From NCBI GenBank assembly GCA_902497035.1, contig CABVDL010000017.1, forward strand, positions 1 to 36,221: a DNA stretch of 36,221 bases. Direction: 5' to 3'. Shown here one piece after another: positions 1 to 8,175 of this stretch. Within the stretch, counting starts at the first letter, position 1. Each line of letters begins with the position of its first letter. The notes beneath the pieces were generated by a model. It had not been told where the DNA came from and did no database searches. It worked only from the letters and a program-made list of their open reading frames with translations. Made by a program: the position numbers and the translations under genes. The DNA comes from an uncultured Prevotella sp. (GTDB lineage Bacteria > Bacteroidota > Bacteroidia > Bacteroidales > Bacteroidaceae).

Positions 1-7
1 TCTCTGT

Positions 8-25
8 GAAATCAGCGAAATCAGC
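8..25. repeat. Two tandem copies of a 9-bp unit
   Basis: GAAATCAGC occurs twice head to tail, followed by GTGAG. It lies in the spacer downstream of the yqeY-type gene. It could be the edge of a dispersed intergenic repeat, but only two copies are visible. Confidence 0.4.
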
Positions 26-70
26 GTGAGCAAAAAGATGTGATTGCGCAGATGTGGACAGGCAAGCATC

Positions 71-104
71 ACCGTCGGACGGTGGCCGGCACCAGGCCGG
101 CCAC
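71..104. terminator. Two adjacent small inverted repeats after the yqeY-type gene; possible end of the dcw transcript
   Basis: ACCGTC (71-76) pairs with GACGGT (78-83). GTGGCCGGC (82-90) pairs perfectly with GCCGGCCAC (96-104) across the 5-nt loop ACCAG. The two hairpins share two bases, so they exclude each other. They lie about 40 bp past the stop codon of the last dcw-cluster gene, where a terminator is expected. Neither is followed by a T tract on the minus strand, so intrinsic termination is only a possibility. Confidence 0.3.
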
Positions 105-140
105 TACACTGATACCGGGCAGGTGCCGGATATGCGCCGG

Positions 141-596
141 TTATGCTCCGAGCAGCTGACGGACGATGGTGGAGATTTCCTTGCCGTCGGCCTTGCCGGC
201 CATCTGCTTCGAGGCGAGGCCCATGACCTTGCCCATGTCTTTCATTGACGAGGCACCGGTCTGTGCGATGATGGCCTTGACCCCGGCCTCTATCTCCTCA
301 GCCGACAGAGGCTTGGGGAGGAACTCCTTGATGACGCGTACCTGCGCCAGCTCGCCCTCGGCCAGCTCGGGACGGTTGGCCTTGGTGTAGATGTCGGCGC
401 TCTCCTCGCCCTGCTTGACGAGCTTCTGCAGAATTTTCATTGCCGTGGCATCGTCGAGGGTGTCGTTGGCCCCCGGGGCTGTCTTGGCCTCGATGAATAC
501 TTTCTTGATGTTGCGCAAAGCCTCCAGGCGCACCTTGTCGCGCGCCTTCATGGCCTCACGTATGCCTTTGCTTACTTGTTCGAATAATGTTTCCAT
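141..596 (-). CDS. GatB/YqeY domain-containing protein
   Basis: A 151-residue soluble protein with the full-length YqeY architecture. The helical N-terminal half starts METLFEQVSKGIREAMKARD and includes the family-typical region with LEALRNIKK near residues 25-31. The C-terminal half has FLPKPLSAEEIE and a GKVMGLASKQMAGKADG segment near residues 121-137. The C-terminal half resembles the tRNA-binding tail of the amidotransferase subunits GatB and GatE, but the protein lacks the amidotransferase catalytic domain. Its cellular role is not settled. The ATG at 596 lies only 5 bp after the ftsZ stop, so it is probably the last gene of the dcw transcript. The family call is firm; a function in division is only suggested by position. 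Confidence 0.9.
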   Translation of the reverse strand: METLFEQVSKGIREAMKARDKVRLEALRNIKKVFIEAKTAPGANDTLDDATAMKILQKLVKQGEESADIYTKANRPELAEGELAQVRVIKEFLPKPLSAEEIEAGVKAIIAQTGASSMKDMGKVMGLASKQMAGKADGKEISTIVRQLLGA

Positions 597-601
597 AGTG
601 T

Positions 602-1951
602 TTATACGAAACTGATTACCCCCGGTGTGGGGTCGTTCTTGTCGTCTTGTGTATTGTCGGTGCCGGTGCCGTCGCCGTTGGCCTGATGGCGGATGTCCTC
701 GAGCATCTGGCGCGTGCGCTTGTAGGTCGGCGTGTTCTCTACGGCGAGGATGATGTCGTCGTTGTCGAGGCTGTTCTCATTGAACAGGAAGATGTGCGGG
801 CGGCGCTTGTGTGATGCGCCGTTGCTGTCCTTGCCATAATAACGGCTGCGGCGGTCGGCGTTTCTTGCCTCTATTTCCGCCAGCTCAGCCTGCTTGTCGA
901 CGTCTTCCTGTGTGCGGCGGTTCTTGCGCTCAAGGGGCTCAACATCCTCTACGCCGAAACCTGTGGCCAGTATCGTGACCTTAACCTTGTCGCCAAGCTC
1001 GGGGTCGATGGCAACGCCCCACTTGATCTCGAAATCCTCGCCGAAGCGGGCCATGAAGTCGTTGACGTCGTTCATCTCTTCCATCATGAGCCCCGGCTCT
1101 TTCTGGTCTTTCTTTCCGCTTGCGAAGGCGATGGAGAGGAGGATTTTCTTTGAGTTGAACACGTCGTTGTCGTTGAGCAGCGGTGAGTTGAGCGCATCGT
1201 CAATGGCCTTTTTCACCCTTCCCTCTCCTTCGCCGTAGCCTGTGCTCATGATGGCCACGCCGCCGTCCTTCAATACGGTCTTCACGTCGTTGAAGTCGAG
1301 GTTGATGAGTCCGTGTGTGGTGATGATCTCGGCGATGCTCTTTGCGGCTACGCTGAGGGTGTCGTCGGCCTTTCCGAAGGCGTCGATGAGCGTGAGGTCT
1401 GGATAGATCTCGCGCAGCCGCTCGTTGTTGATGACCAGCAGCGCGTCGACATGCTTGGCCATTTCCTCAACGCCGTCGAGGGCCTGGTCTATCTTTCTCG
1501 GACCCTCAAAGCGGAAGGGTATGGTGACGATGCCCACGGTGAGGATGCCCATCTCCTTGCTCACCCGTGCGATGACGGGTGCGGCGCCGGTGCCTGTGCC
1601 GCCGCCCATGCCGGCGGTGATGAATGCCATCTTCGTGCCGTCGTTGAGCATCTTGCGGATGCTGTCGATGCTTTCCTCAGCGGCCTCGCGGGCGCGCTTG
1701 GGCTGGTTGCCGGCGCCGAGTCCCTCCTTGCCCAGCTGCAGGTGGACGGGGACGGGGGAGTCGTTGAGCGCCTGCGCGTCGGTGTTGCACAGCACGAAGG
1801 TCACGTCGTGGATGCCCTCACGGTACATATGGTTGACGGCGTTGCCTCCGCCTCCACCAACACCAATCACTTTGATGATGCTGTTTGTCTTCTCTGGTAC
1901 TCCGAAGTCGAGAATGTCGGGCTTCGGCGCTGCGTTATTATTGTCTGGCAT
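602..1951 (-). CDS. ftsZ: Cell division protein FtsZ
   Basis: Tubulin-like GTPase that polymerises into the cytokinetic Z ring. The 449-residue product has an N-terminal nucleotide-binding segment (VGGGGGNAVNHM near residues 31-42), the tubulin signature GGGTGTGAAP near residues 116-125, and the synergy (T7) loop NLDFNDVKTVL, which supplies catalytic residues to the neighbouring subunit. A charged variable linker follows about residue 340. A TPTYKRTRQ motif (about 407-415) stands where the conserved C-terminal peptide that binds FtsA is expected, but about 34 polar residues follow it. The gene starts at ATG 1951, 29 bp after the ftsA stop, and is followed after 5 bp by the yqeY-type gene. The identification is secure. 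Confidence 0.98.
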   Translation of the reverse strand: MPDNNNAAPKPDILDFGVPEKTNSIIKVIGVGGGGGNAVNHMYREGIHDVTFVLCNTDAQALNDSPVPVHLQLGKEGLGAGNQPKRAREAAEESIDSIRKMLNDGTKMAFITAGMGGGTGTGAAPVIARVSKEMGILTVGIVTIPFRFEGPRKIDQALDGVEEMAKHVDALLVINNERLREIYPDLTLIDAFGKADDTLSVAAKSIAEIITTHGLINLDFNDVKTVLKDGGVAIMSTGYGEGEGRVKKAIDDALNSPLLNDNDVFNSKKILLSIAFASGKKDQKEPGLMMEEMNDVNDFMARFGEDFEIKWGVAIDPELGDKVKVTILATGFGVEDVEPLERKNRRTQEDVDKQAELAEIEARNADRRSRYYGKDSNGASHKRRPHIFLFNENSLDNDDIILAVENTPTYKRTRQMLEDIRHQANGDGTGTDNTQDDKNDPTPGVISFV

Positions 1952-1980
1952 AATGTATTGCTTTTATTAGTCAACAGGTG

Positions 1981-3402
1981 TTATTCCTCGTCGGCCCGGA
2001 CCATGTCGTTGCCGAACTTCTTCAGTTTGCTGAATGTCTTTTGCAGCCACGACGGCTTTGAGGGGCGCTGCTTTGGCTCCTCGTCCTGTCCGTTGTCAGT
2101 TTTCTTGTCGTTTCCGTTGTCGTTTTTCTTTCCGTCGATGTCCTCGTCCTTTTGGTTGATGACGCGTCCGTTTCCGTCGCCCGGTGTCACAGGCTTTGGC
2201 TCCTCGTTAGCGGGTGCTGGCTTGACGGGGTTGTTGCTGAAGAGGTCGTTGGTCAGCTCGCCGCCCGAGCAGTTCTGGTCGCCCTTGGCCAGGATGCCGA
2301 GTGCGGTGCAGAGACGTCCGTCCCTGGCGTTGACGATAGCGTTGGACGACTTGATGGTCTCGTTGACGAATCTGGCCACGCGTACCTTGTCAATATGGGT
2401 GAAATAGCGGAATGCGGCCTCGATGTTCTTCATGTTGCTGCCGCCGCCGGTGAGGATGATGCCGCCGAGCAGCTTGTCGGCATACTCGCCGGGTACCTGG
2501 CACCAGACGTTCATGATGATCTCCTGCACGCGGGCCTCTACGATGTCGTTGAACAGCGAGACGGGCACCGTCCTTACGCCGTCGATGGGGTAGGTGGCGT
2601 TTTTGTCAACGCTGCCGTCCTCGGTGAGGGCGCTGGCGTATTTCAGTTTCATGTCTTCGGCCGCGGTGTCTTCCATCTGCAGGTAGGCGATGTCCTTGGT
2701 GATGTTGTTGCCGCCGAGGGGAATGACGGTGAGGTGCCGCACGATGCCCTTGTAGTAGAGGCACACCGTGGTGGTGTCGGCGCCGAGGTCGACGAGCACA
2801 CAGCCGCTGCGGCGCTCGGTGTCGGTCAGTACGCTGTCGGCCAGGGCCAGGGGCGAGAGATACATGTCGAGCACGGCAATGTTGGCCTGGTCGAAGCATT
2901 TCTTCAGCGAGCGGTAGAAGGTCTTGCGCCAGATGATGTTGAGGAAGTTGCCCTCGAGGCGCTGGCACTGTATGCCGACGGGGTCGAGCTGGAACTGGCT
3001 GTCAACCTTGTATTCCTGGGTGATGGCGTCGAGAATGAGCTTGTCGGGATACTGCATGCTGCGGTTGGCGTCCATCAGGGCGTTGATGATGTCCTGTGTG
3101 ACGACGCCGTCGGGCGGAAGTTCCCTGACGTTGGTGTTCTTCACGCTTTGTATGGACTGTCCGCCTACGCCCACATAGACGTGTGCAATCTTGCTGTGGA
3201 GCGTTGTCTCCAACTTCTTGATGATGCTGGCAAGCGCCTGCACGGTCTTGTCGATGTTGTAGACCACTCCCTTTCGGATGCACGATGCAGATTCTTCCTG
3301 CGCCACGGCCTGCACGGTGATGCTGCCATCGAGGTTCTTGCGTCCTGCGATGCCAGTAATCTTAGATGAGCCTAATTCAATTGCAACTATAAATTCTGCC
3401 AT
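1981..3402 (-). CDS. ftsA: Cell division protein FtsA
   Basis: Actin-like ATPase that tethers FtsZ to the inner membrane. I chose the ATG at 3402, giving MAEFIVAIELGSSKITGI at the N-terminus and 473 residues. The reading frame is open to 3456, but that extension (MTIKSSAKNEQ...) overlaps ftsQ and precedes the conserved start of the actin fold. Visible motifs are the phosphate-1 loop IELGSSKITG, the phosphate-2 segment VLVDLGADTTTV, and ILTGGGSNMKNI for the adenosine site. A long Asp/Asn/Lys-rich linker leads to a C-terminal amphipathic helix, SWLQKTFSKLKKF, the expected membrane-targeting sequence. It lies between ftsQ and ftsZ, as in most dcw clusters. The linker is long for the family. Confidence 0.97.
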   Translation of the reverse strand: MAEFIVAIELGSSKITGIAGRKNLDGSITVQAVAQEESASCIRKGVVYNIDKTVQALASIIKKLETTLHSKIAHVYVGVGGQSIQSVKNTNVRELPPDGVVTQDIINALMDANRSMQYPDKLILDAITQEYKVDSQFQLDPVGIQCQRLEGNFLNIIWRKTFYRSLKKCFDQANIAVLDMYLSPLALADSVLTDTERRSGCVLVDLGADTTTVCLYYKGIVRHLTVIPLGGNNITKDIAYLQMEDTAAEDMKLKYASALTEDGSVDKNATYPIDGVRTVPVSLFNDIVEARVQEIIMNVWCQVPGEYADKLLGGIILTGGGSNMKNIEAAFRYFTHIDKVRVARFVNETIKSSNAIVNARDGRLCTALGILAKGDQNCSGGELTNDLFSNNPVKPAPANEEPKPVTPGDGNGRVINQKDEDIDGKKNDNGNDKKTDNGQDEEPKQRPSKPSWLQKTFSKLKKFGNDMVRADEE

Positions 3403-3415
3403 GGTTGATGTGCTG

Positions 3416-4210
3416 TTAATTGTTTGTTCGTTTTTTGCAGATGATTTGATTGTCAAATTCTACGTCGATGTAGGAATATTTATGCCATCCGGCATGTGAC
3501 AGTCCGTAGGTGTAGAACTTTCTGAGCCGGTCGAGCTTGGTGTTGGCATAGTCGGTGACGAGCTGCTTGCGCGCTGCGATGTACTTCGATGTGGGCAGTT
3601 GTCCTATATAAATAATGTGGTTGCCCACGCGCGGCACGAGTTCTATGCCGTGGTCGGGCAGCACGTTGATTTGTACGATCTGGTTGCCCCAGAAGTCGTT
3701 GGCCATGATGGTCTCGGTGAGGTAGGAGAGATAGTTTCTGGCGTACCACTTGTTGATGTTTCCCGTAGCGACGATGAGGTTGCTGGTGTAGTGTGAGTTG
3801 GGCATGATGCTGTGGTTGTCGTCGAGATAGTAGTCGTCTCCGTTGGCTGCCATCACGTGCAGGGTGGGCATGCGTTGCGTGAGCATGATGCACACCTGTC
3901 CGTTCTCGGTCTTGTAGCACTCGGCGTCGTTGACGAAGGCGCTCTGCTTGAGGGCGTCCTCGATGCGCCTCGTGTTGATGCCGGCAAGTTGCCTGTCAAC
4001 GGGATAGAGTCCGTTCCGCTTCAGCCGGGCCACAATCTCATCCTTGTCGATGAAGCCGTTGACGGCCTCGTCCTGGATGCTGATGTTGAGGCGCGTACAG
4101 ACATGCTTCGACTCATCGGGCTTGTTGAAAGCCGTCAGAGCCAGCACGAGATATGCCCCAAGCAATACGTCGCCGCTGACAAGCAGGGTCTTCTTCCAGT
4201 TGATACGCAT
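3416..4210 (-). CDS. ftsQ: Cell division protein FtsQ/DivIB family
   Basis: A bitopic divisome protein of 264 residues. It has a short cytoplasmic N-terminus (MRINWKK), one membrane segment at about residues 9-29 (TLLVSGDVLLGAYLVLALTAF), and an outer POTRA-like part around residues 40-110 with the pattern FIDKDEIVARLKRNGLYP followed by INTRRIEDALKQSAFV. The beta domain continues to about residue 240. FtsQ proteins recruit FtsL/FtsB to the division site; sequence is poorly conserved, so the call rests on topology, the POTRA pattern and position between murC and ftsA. The start at ATG 4210 is 15 bp after the murC stop. The gene ends just before the ftsA start. Confidence 0.92.
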   Translation of the reverse strand: MRINWKKTLLVSGDVLLGAYLVLALTAFNKPDESKHVCTRLNISIQDEAVNGFIDKDEIVARLKRNGLYPVDRQLAGINTRRIEDALKQSAFVNDAECYKTENGQVCIMLTQRMPTLHVMAANGDDYYLDDNHSIMPNSHYTSNLIVATGNINKWYARNYLSYLTETIMANDFWGNQIVQINVLPDHGIELVPRVGNHIIYIGQLPTSKYIAARKQLVTDYANTKLDRLRKFYTYGLSHAGWHKYSYIDVEFDNQIICKKRTNN

Positions 4211-4225
4211 TTTCGCCGTACGTGA

Positions 4226-5611
4226 TCAGTTTTTTTCTTTCTCGTTGATGATGCGTGCGATCTGCGGCACCATGTTGTCGAGGTCGCCTGCGCCGAGTGT
4301 GACCAGCACGTCGAAGTCGCGCCGCCTGACGAGGTCTGGCACGTCGGCCTTGCGTATCATGCTCTTTTCCACGCCGGGCCTGAGGTTGTCGTAGATGAGC
4401 TGCGAGGTCACGCCGGGGATGGGCTGCTCGCGGGCAGGGTAGATCTCGGTAAGGATGACCTCGTCGAACAGGCTCAGCGCGTCGGCAAACTCATGGTAGA
4501 AGTCGTGGGTGCGGCTGTAGAGGTGGGGCTGGAAGATGACGGTGATCTTACGTCCCTTGTACAGCTCGCGCAGGCTCTTGGCGCACTGCATAATTTCCTT
4601 CGGGTGGTGGGCATAGTCGGAGAGCAGCACGTGGCGGTCGTTGCGGATTTTGTAGTCGAAGCGCCGCTCCACGCCGTGGTAGGTCTCCATGCCGTACTTG
4701 ATTTCCTTGGCGGTGCAGCCGTTGAGCTGTGCCAGGGCCATGGCGGCCACGCCGTTCTCAATGTTGATGGGGACGGGCTGTCCGAGGGTGATGCCCTCGA
4801 TGTTCTCCACGGGTGAGATGAGGTCGAACGTGATGTTGCCGTTGTCGATGACGATGTTGGCGGCGTGGAAGTCGCCCTCGTCACGGCTGTAGGTATAGGT
4901 CTTCACGCCCGGCTGCACGTTGGGCTTCATCTCGAGGTTGGTGTGGATGATGAGCGCCCCTCCGGGCTGTATGAGCTCGGTGTAGTGGCGGAAGCTTTCC
5001 AGATAGGCCTCCTTGGTGCCGTAGATGTCGAGGTGGTCGGGGTCGGTGGCGGTGATGACCGTCATCCACGGGCGCAGCCAGTGGAACGAGCGGTCAAACT
5101 CGTCGGCCTCGATGACGACGTAGTCGCTGCTGTCGGAGAGGATGTAGTTGGTGCCGTAGTTTTTCGAGATGCCGCCGAGGAAGGCGTTGCAGTCGACGTG
5201 GCTCTGGTGCATGATGTGGGCGCACATGGTCGACGTGGTGGTCTTGCCGTGGGTGCCGGCTACGCAGAGTCCCTTGTGGGTGCGTGTCAGGATGCCCAGC
5301 ACCTGGGCGCGCTTCTGCACCTCGAAGCCGTTGTCGCGGAACCACGTGAGCTCCTGATGGCTGGCGGGAATGGCGGGCGTATAGATGACGAGGCAGCTGG
5401 CCTTGTCGCGGCAGGCATGGGGTATCTCGTCGGTGTTCTCCTCATAGTGGATAATCATGCCCTCCTTTTCCAACTGTTGGGTAAGTGCTGAGGGTGTCTT
5501 GTCGTAGCCGGCTACGACAACGCCGCGATGAATGAAGTAGCGGGCGATGGCGCTCATGCCGATGCCTCCTGCTCCTATGAAATAAACGGCTCTGATGTCT
5601 TTGAGTTCCAT
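4226..5611 (-). CDS. murC: UDP-N-acetylmuramate--L-alanine ligase MurC
   Basis: Cytoplasmic ATP-dependent ligase that adds the first amino acid, L-alanine, to UDP-MurNAc. The 461-residue length is normal. The N-terminal Rossmann-like UDP-binding domain has FIGAGGIGMSAIARYFIHRG, typical of MurC. The ATP-binding loop is AGTHGKTTTSTM (residues 118-129), with the His of GTHGKT characteristic of MurC rather than MurD or MurE. The central domain carries ATDPDHLDIYG, and the C-terminal domain has SDYAHHPKEI and FQPHLYSRT. The gene lies between murG (63-bp gap) and ftsQ (15-bp gap). Confidence 0.98.
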   Translation of the reverse strand: MELKDIRAVYFIGAGGIGMSAIARYFIHRGVVVAGYDKTPSALTQQLEKEGMIIHYEENTDEIPHACRDKASCLVIYTPAIPASHQELTWFRDNGFEVQKRAQVLGILTRTHKGLCVAGTHGKTTTSTMCAHIMHQSHVDCNAFLGGISKNYGTNYILSDSSDYVVIEADEFDRSFHWLRPWMTVITATDPDHLDIYGTKEAYLESFRHYTELIQPGGALIIHTNLEMKPNVQPGVKTYTYSRDEGDFHAANIVIDNGNITFDLISPVENIEGITLGQPVPINIENGVAAMALAQLNGCTAKEIKYGMETYHGVERRFDYKIRNDRHVLLSDYAHHPKEIMQCAKSLRELYKGRKITVIFQPHLYSRTHDFYHEFADALSLFDEVILTEIYPAREQPIPGVTSQLIYDNLRPGVEKSMIRKADVPDLVRRRDFDVLVTLGAGDLDNMVPQIARIINEKEKN

Positions 5612-5674
5612 TATAATAATGACTTGTTTGTTTTCTGATTAACGGTTGGCCCTGTCCTGGCTTCCCCGTGGTAG

Positions 5675-6793
5675 TCACGCCCTGGTGGCGGCCAGCTTTA
5701 CGACCTCGTCGGCGATGATGTCGGCAGAGTTCTTAAATCCTAACTTCTTGATGTTCTCGCTCAGCCGTGCCAGCAGCGCGTCGTCGGCCACGGTCTGCAG
5801 CGCTCTCTTGAGCAGCGTGCCGGGTGCCTCGGCATCCTTGACGTAGATGGCGGCGTCCTTGTTGACGAGCGCCATGGCGTTCTTGGTCTGGTGGTCCTCG
5901 GCCACGTTGGGACTCGGCACCAGGATGACGGCCTTGCCGATGAGGCAGAACTCACTGATGGAGCTGGCTCCGGCGCGGCTGATGACGAGGTCGGCGGCCT
6001 TGTAGGCTGCGCCCATGTCGCTGATGAAGTCTAGCACCTTGAGGTTGGGCAGCTCGCCGAACTTGCTCACGGCCGCGGTCATCTCGGCGTTGTAGTATTT
6101 GCCGGTCTGCCAGATAAACTGCACGTCGGCATCGCGCACCATGTCGAGGTGCTGCCTCATGCTCTCGTTGATGGTCCTTGCGCCCAGGCTTCCGCCCACG
6201 AGCAGGATGGTCTTCTTGTCAGGGTCGAGGCCGAACTGCCGGCGTGCGTCCTCTTTCGTGATGGAGGCGTTGACCACATTCTGCCTGACGGGGTTGCCCG
6301 TCTTGACTATCTTGTCGGCGGGGAAGAAACGCTCCATGCCGTCGTAGGCCACGCAGATCTTGCTGGCCTTGGCGCCGAGCATCTTGTTGGTCTTGCCGGC
6401 ATAGGAGTTCTGCTCCTGGATGAGGCAAGGCACGCCGAGGCTCTCGGCGGCTCTCAGCGCGGCCGCGCTGGCATAGCCGCCCACGCCCACGGCCACCTGA
6501 GGCTTGAACGTGCGCACGATTTTTCTGGCGAGGAGCATGCTGTGCAGGTAGTCGACGGCCACGCCGATGTTCTTCGGTGAGTATAGGGGACGTACCAGTC
6601 CGCGCACGGGCAGGCCCTCTATCCTGTAGCCGGCCTGCGGCACGCGCTGCATCTCCATGCGGCCTTTGGCGCCGACGAAAAGGATCTGTGCGTCGGGGTG
6701 CTTGGCCATGATGGCGTTGGCGATGCTCACGGCAGGGAAGATATGGCCTCCCGTGCCGCCACCGCTGATGATGATTTTCAAAGGTTTATCCAT
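5675..6793 (-). CDS. murG: UDP-N-acetylglucosamine--lipid I N-acetylglucosaminyltransferase MurG
   Basis: Peripheral inner-membrane glycosyltransferase (GT28, GT-B fold) that converts lipid I to lipid II. The 372-residue protein shows the N-terminal glycine loop SGGGTGGHIFPAVSIANA (residues 10-27) and the second G loop VGVGGYASAAAL. The C-terminal donor-site region has LLVGGSLGARTIN and ISRAGASSISEFCLIGK, the usual UDP-GlcNAc-binding segment. ATG 6793 follows a TAnnTTTG promoter element at 6812-6819, so murG and the genes after it may have their own transcript as well as read-through from ftsW. The frame of ftsW as written overlaps its first 16 bases, which is probably an artefact of a frameshift in ftsW. 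Confidence 0.98.
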   Translation of the reverse strand: MDKPLKIIISGGGTGGHIFPAVSIANAIMAKHPDAQILFVGAKGRMEMQRVPQAGYRIEGLPVRGLVRPLYSPKNIGVAVDYLHSMLLARKIVRTFKPQVAVGVGGYASAAALRAAESLGVPCLIQEQNSYAGKTNKMLGAKASKICVAYDGMERFFPADKIVKTGNPVRQNVVNASITKEDARRQFGLDPDKKTILLVGGSLGARTINESMRQHLDMVRDADVQFIWQTGKYYNAEMTAAVSKFGELPNLKVLDFISDMGAAYKAADLVISRAGASSISEFCLIGKAVILVPSPNVAEDHQTKNAMALVNKDAAIYVKDAEAPGTLLKRALQTVADDALLARLSENIKKLGFKNSADIIADEVVKLAATRA

Positions 6794-8166
6794 AAACGCT
6801 TATGTTTTCGGCAAAAGTACGCAATTTTTTTATTATTGACGCATAATCGCCTCACTTTTCTTCTGCTATGCCGTGGTGGCTTCCGGCCTCGTCCTGATGC
6901 TGACCGTTGCCGCGTCGCCGTCGTCGGCTGCCAGGGCCTCGTTTTTTTCGACGTGCGGCTCACACTGAGTATGGCGCCGATGTAGATGCAGTTGATGATG
7001 CTCGACGTGCCGCCCTTGCTGATGAGCGGCAGCGGCTGTCCCGTGACGGGCGCTATGCCCACGGCCACGCACATGTTGAACAGTGCCTGGATGACGAGCA
7101 GCAGGGCCAGGCCCATGGCCAGGAAGGCGGGGAAATTGTTGGCGCAGCGGTTGGCGATGCGTCCTGTGCGGAACAGCAGGATGATGTAGAGCAGGGCCAC
7201 GAAGACAGCGCCCTCGATGCCCATCTCCTCGATGATGATGGCGTAGATGTAGTCGGAGAACGCCTGCGGCAGGAAGTCGCGTGTCACGGAGTTGCCGGGG
7301 CCCTTGCCGATGATGTTGCTCGAGGCGATGGCGATGTTGGCGTAGGCGGTCTGCGCGTCCTTGTCGAGGTCGACGCTGTCGGGCGGCAGGTCTCTCTTGT
7401 TGGCGAAGTTGTCGATGCGCGACTTCCACGTGTCGAAGCGGTGGAACACGCCTTTCCGCTCGGGTGTGACGGCCACCTGTCCGCCCTGTGCGATGGCCGC
7501 GGCCTGTGCCTGCCGTGTCATGGCGTCGTTGTGGTCCTCGCCAAACAGCATGACGGTGCCGATGACCAGGGCTACCGCCGCCGCGACGCCGCCCACTAGC
7601 TCAAGCAGCTGCCGTGTCGGCACGCGTCCGATCATCATCATCAGGAAGATGACCACGCAGAGCAGGGCGGCCGTGGAGAGGTTCTCCACGGCGATGAGCG
7701 GCACGATGAACGCGCACACCGTGAGGATATAGCGCATGGCGTGGCGGTCGGCGCCGTAGTTGGTCTGCATGGCGCTCAGCACCTGGGCCGTTGCCAGGAC
7801 CAGTGTGCCCTTGGCCAGCTCCGACGGCTGGAACTGGATGCCCAGAAGCGACACCCAGCGCTGGGCGCCGTTGGTGGAGTGGCCGGCTATCAGCACCCAT
7901 ATCAGCGCGAAGAAGGAGACGGCCAGCAGGATGGGCGTGGCAATCTTGAAATACTTGCACTTGATGTTGAGCGTGACAAGTGTGAAGAAGATGCCGACTA
8001 TCAGGATGCCGATGTGCTTGAGCATCGGGGCCAGGTAGCTGCCTCCCTTGAACGTCAGCTCCGACGAGGCTGAGAACACCTCGATGACGCTGATCAAGCA
8101 AAGGAAGAAGAACACCATCCAGATGACCTTGTCGCCCTTGAACAGGGCGCTTATTCTCTTGTCCAT
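6778..8166 (-). CDS. ftsW: Lipid II polymerase FtsW (SEDS family), 3' end probably frameshifted
   Basis: Polytopic SEDS glycosyltransferase that polymerises lipid II at the septum with the partner PBP FtsI. Ten or so membrane segments are readable from residue 14 onward. Family-typical segments are HSTNGAQRWVSLLGIQFQPSELAK (large loop after the first helices, written here only as a landmark range, about residues 95-118), GPGNSVTRDFLPQAFSDYIYA, EEMGIEGAVF and the last helix region LPLISKGGTS. The body is intact. After Ser406-Lys-Lys (seven A at 6942-6948) the literal frame gives a strongly basic tail, RQRSASGRGRKPPRHSRRK, and runs through the murG promoter to 6778 (462 residues). Reading one base back (-1) gives KKNEALAADDGDAATVSIRT and a stop at 6866-6868 (433 residues). 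The second version is more like a natural tail. Confidence 0.93.
   Translation of the reverse strand: MDKRISALFKGDKVIWMVFFFLCLISVIEVFSASSELTFKGGSYLAPMLKHIGILIVGIFFTLVTLNIKCKYFKIATPILLAVSFFALIWVLIAGHSTNGAQRWVSLLGIQFQPSELAKGTLVLATAQVLSAMQTNYGADRHAMRYILTVCAFIVPLIAVENLSTAALLCVVIFLMMMIGRVPTRQLLELVGGVAAAVALVIGTVMLFGEDHNDAMTRQAQAAAIAQGGQVAVTPERKGVFHRFDTWKSRIDNFANKRDLPPDSVDLDKDAQTAYANIAIASSNIIGKGPGNSVTRDFLPQAFSDYIYAIIIEEMGIEGAVFVALLYIILLFRTGRIANRCANNFPAFLAMGLALLLVIQALFNMCVAVGIAPVTGQPLPLISKGGTSSIINCIYIGAILSVSRTSKKTRPWQPTTATRQRSASGRGRKPPRHSRRKVRRLCVNNKKIAYFCRKHKRLWINL
6812..6819 (-). promoter_or_regulatory. Bacteroidota -7 promoter element in front of murG
   Basis: On the minus strand the sequence reads TTGCGTACTTTTGCCG, containing TACTTTTG, an exact match to TAnnTTTG. 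It ends 18 bp before the murG ATG. No clear -33 TTG is seen. It sits in what would be the intergenic gap if ftsW ends at 6866. Confidence 0.65.
6942..6948 (-). other. Homopolymer A7 at an apparent -1 frameshift in ftsW
   Basis: On the coding strand the reading is TCG AAA AAA ACG AGG. A slip of one base back, or one missing A in the assembly, gives TCG AAA AAA AAC GAG and a 25-residue acidic-to-neutral tail ending at TAG 6866-6868. The unshifted frame makes a very basic tail that overlaps the promoter and start of murG. Sequencing error, true mutation and programmed slippage all remain possible. Confidence 0.6.
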
Positions 8167-8175
8167 GGGCCGTGA

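Noticed and set aside
1313..3369. Long plus-strand open frames (364 and 405 codons) opposite ftsZ and ftsA
   Set aside because: They are shadows of GC-rich genes on the other strand; composition is unnatural (runs of V, D, G, H) and no motifs are seen.
3403..3456. Longer N-terminus of FtsA
   Set aside because: The extra 18 residues overlap ftsQ and precede the conserved MAEFIVAIELGSSK start.
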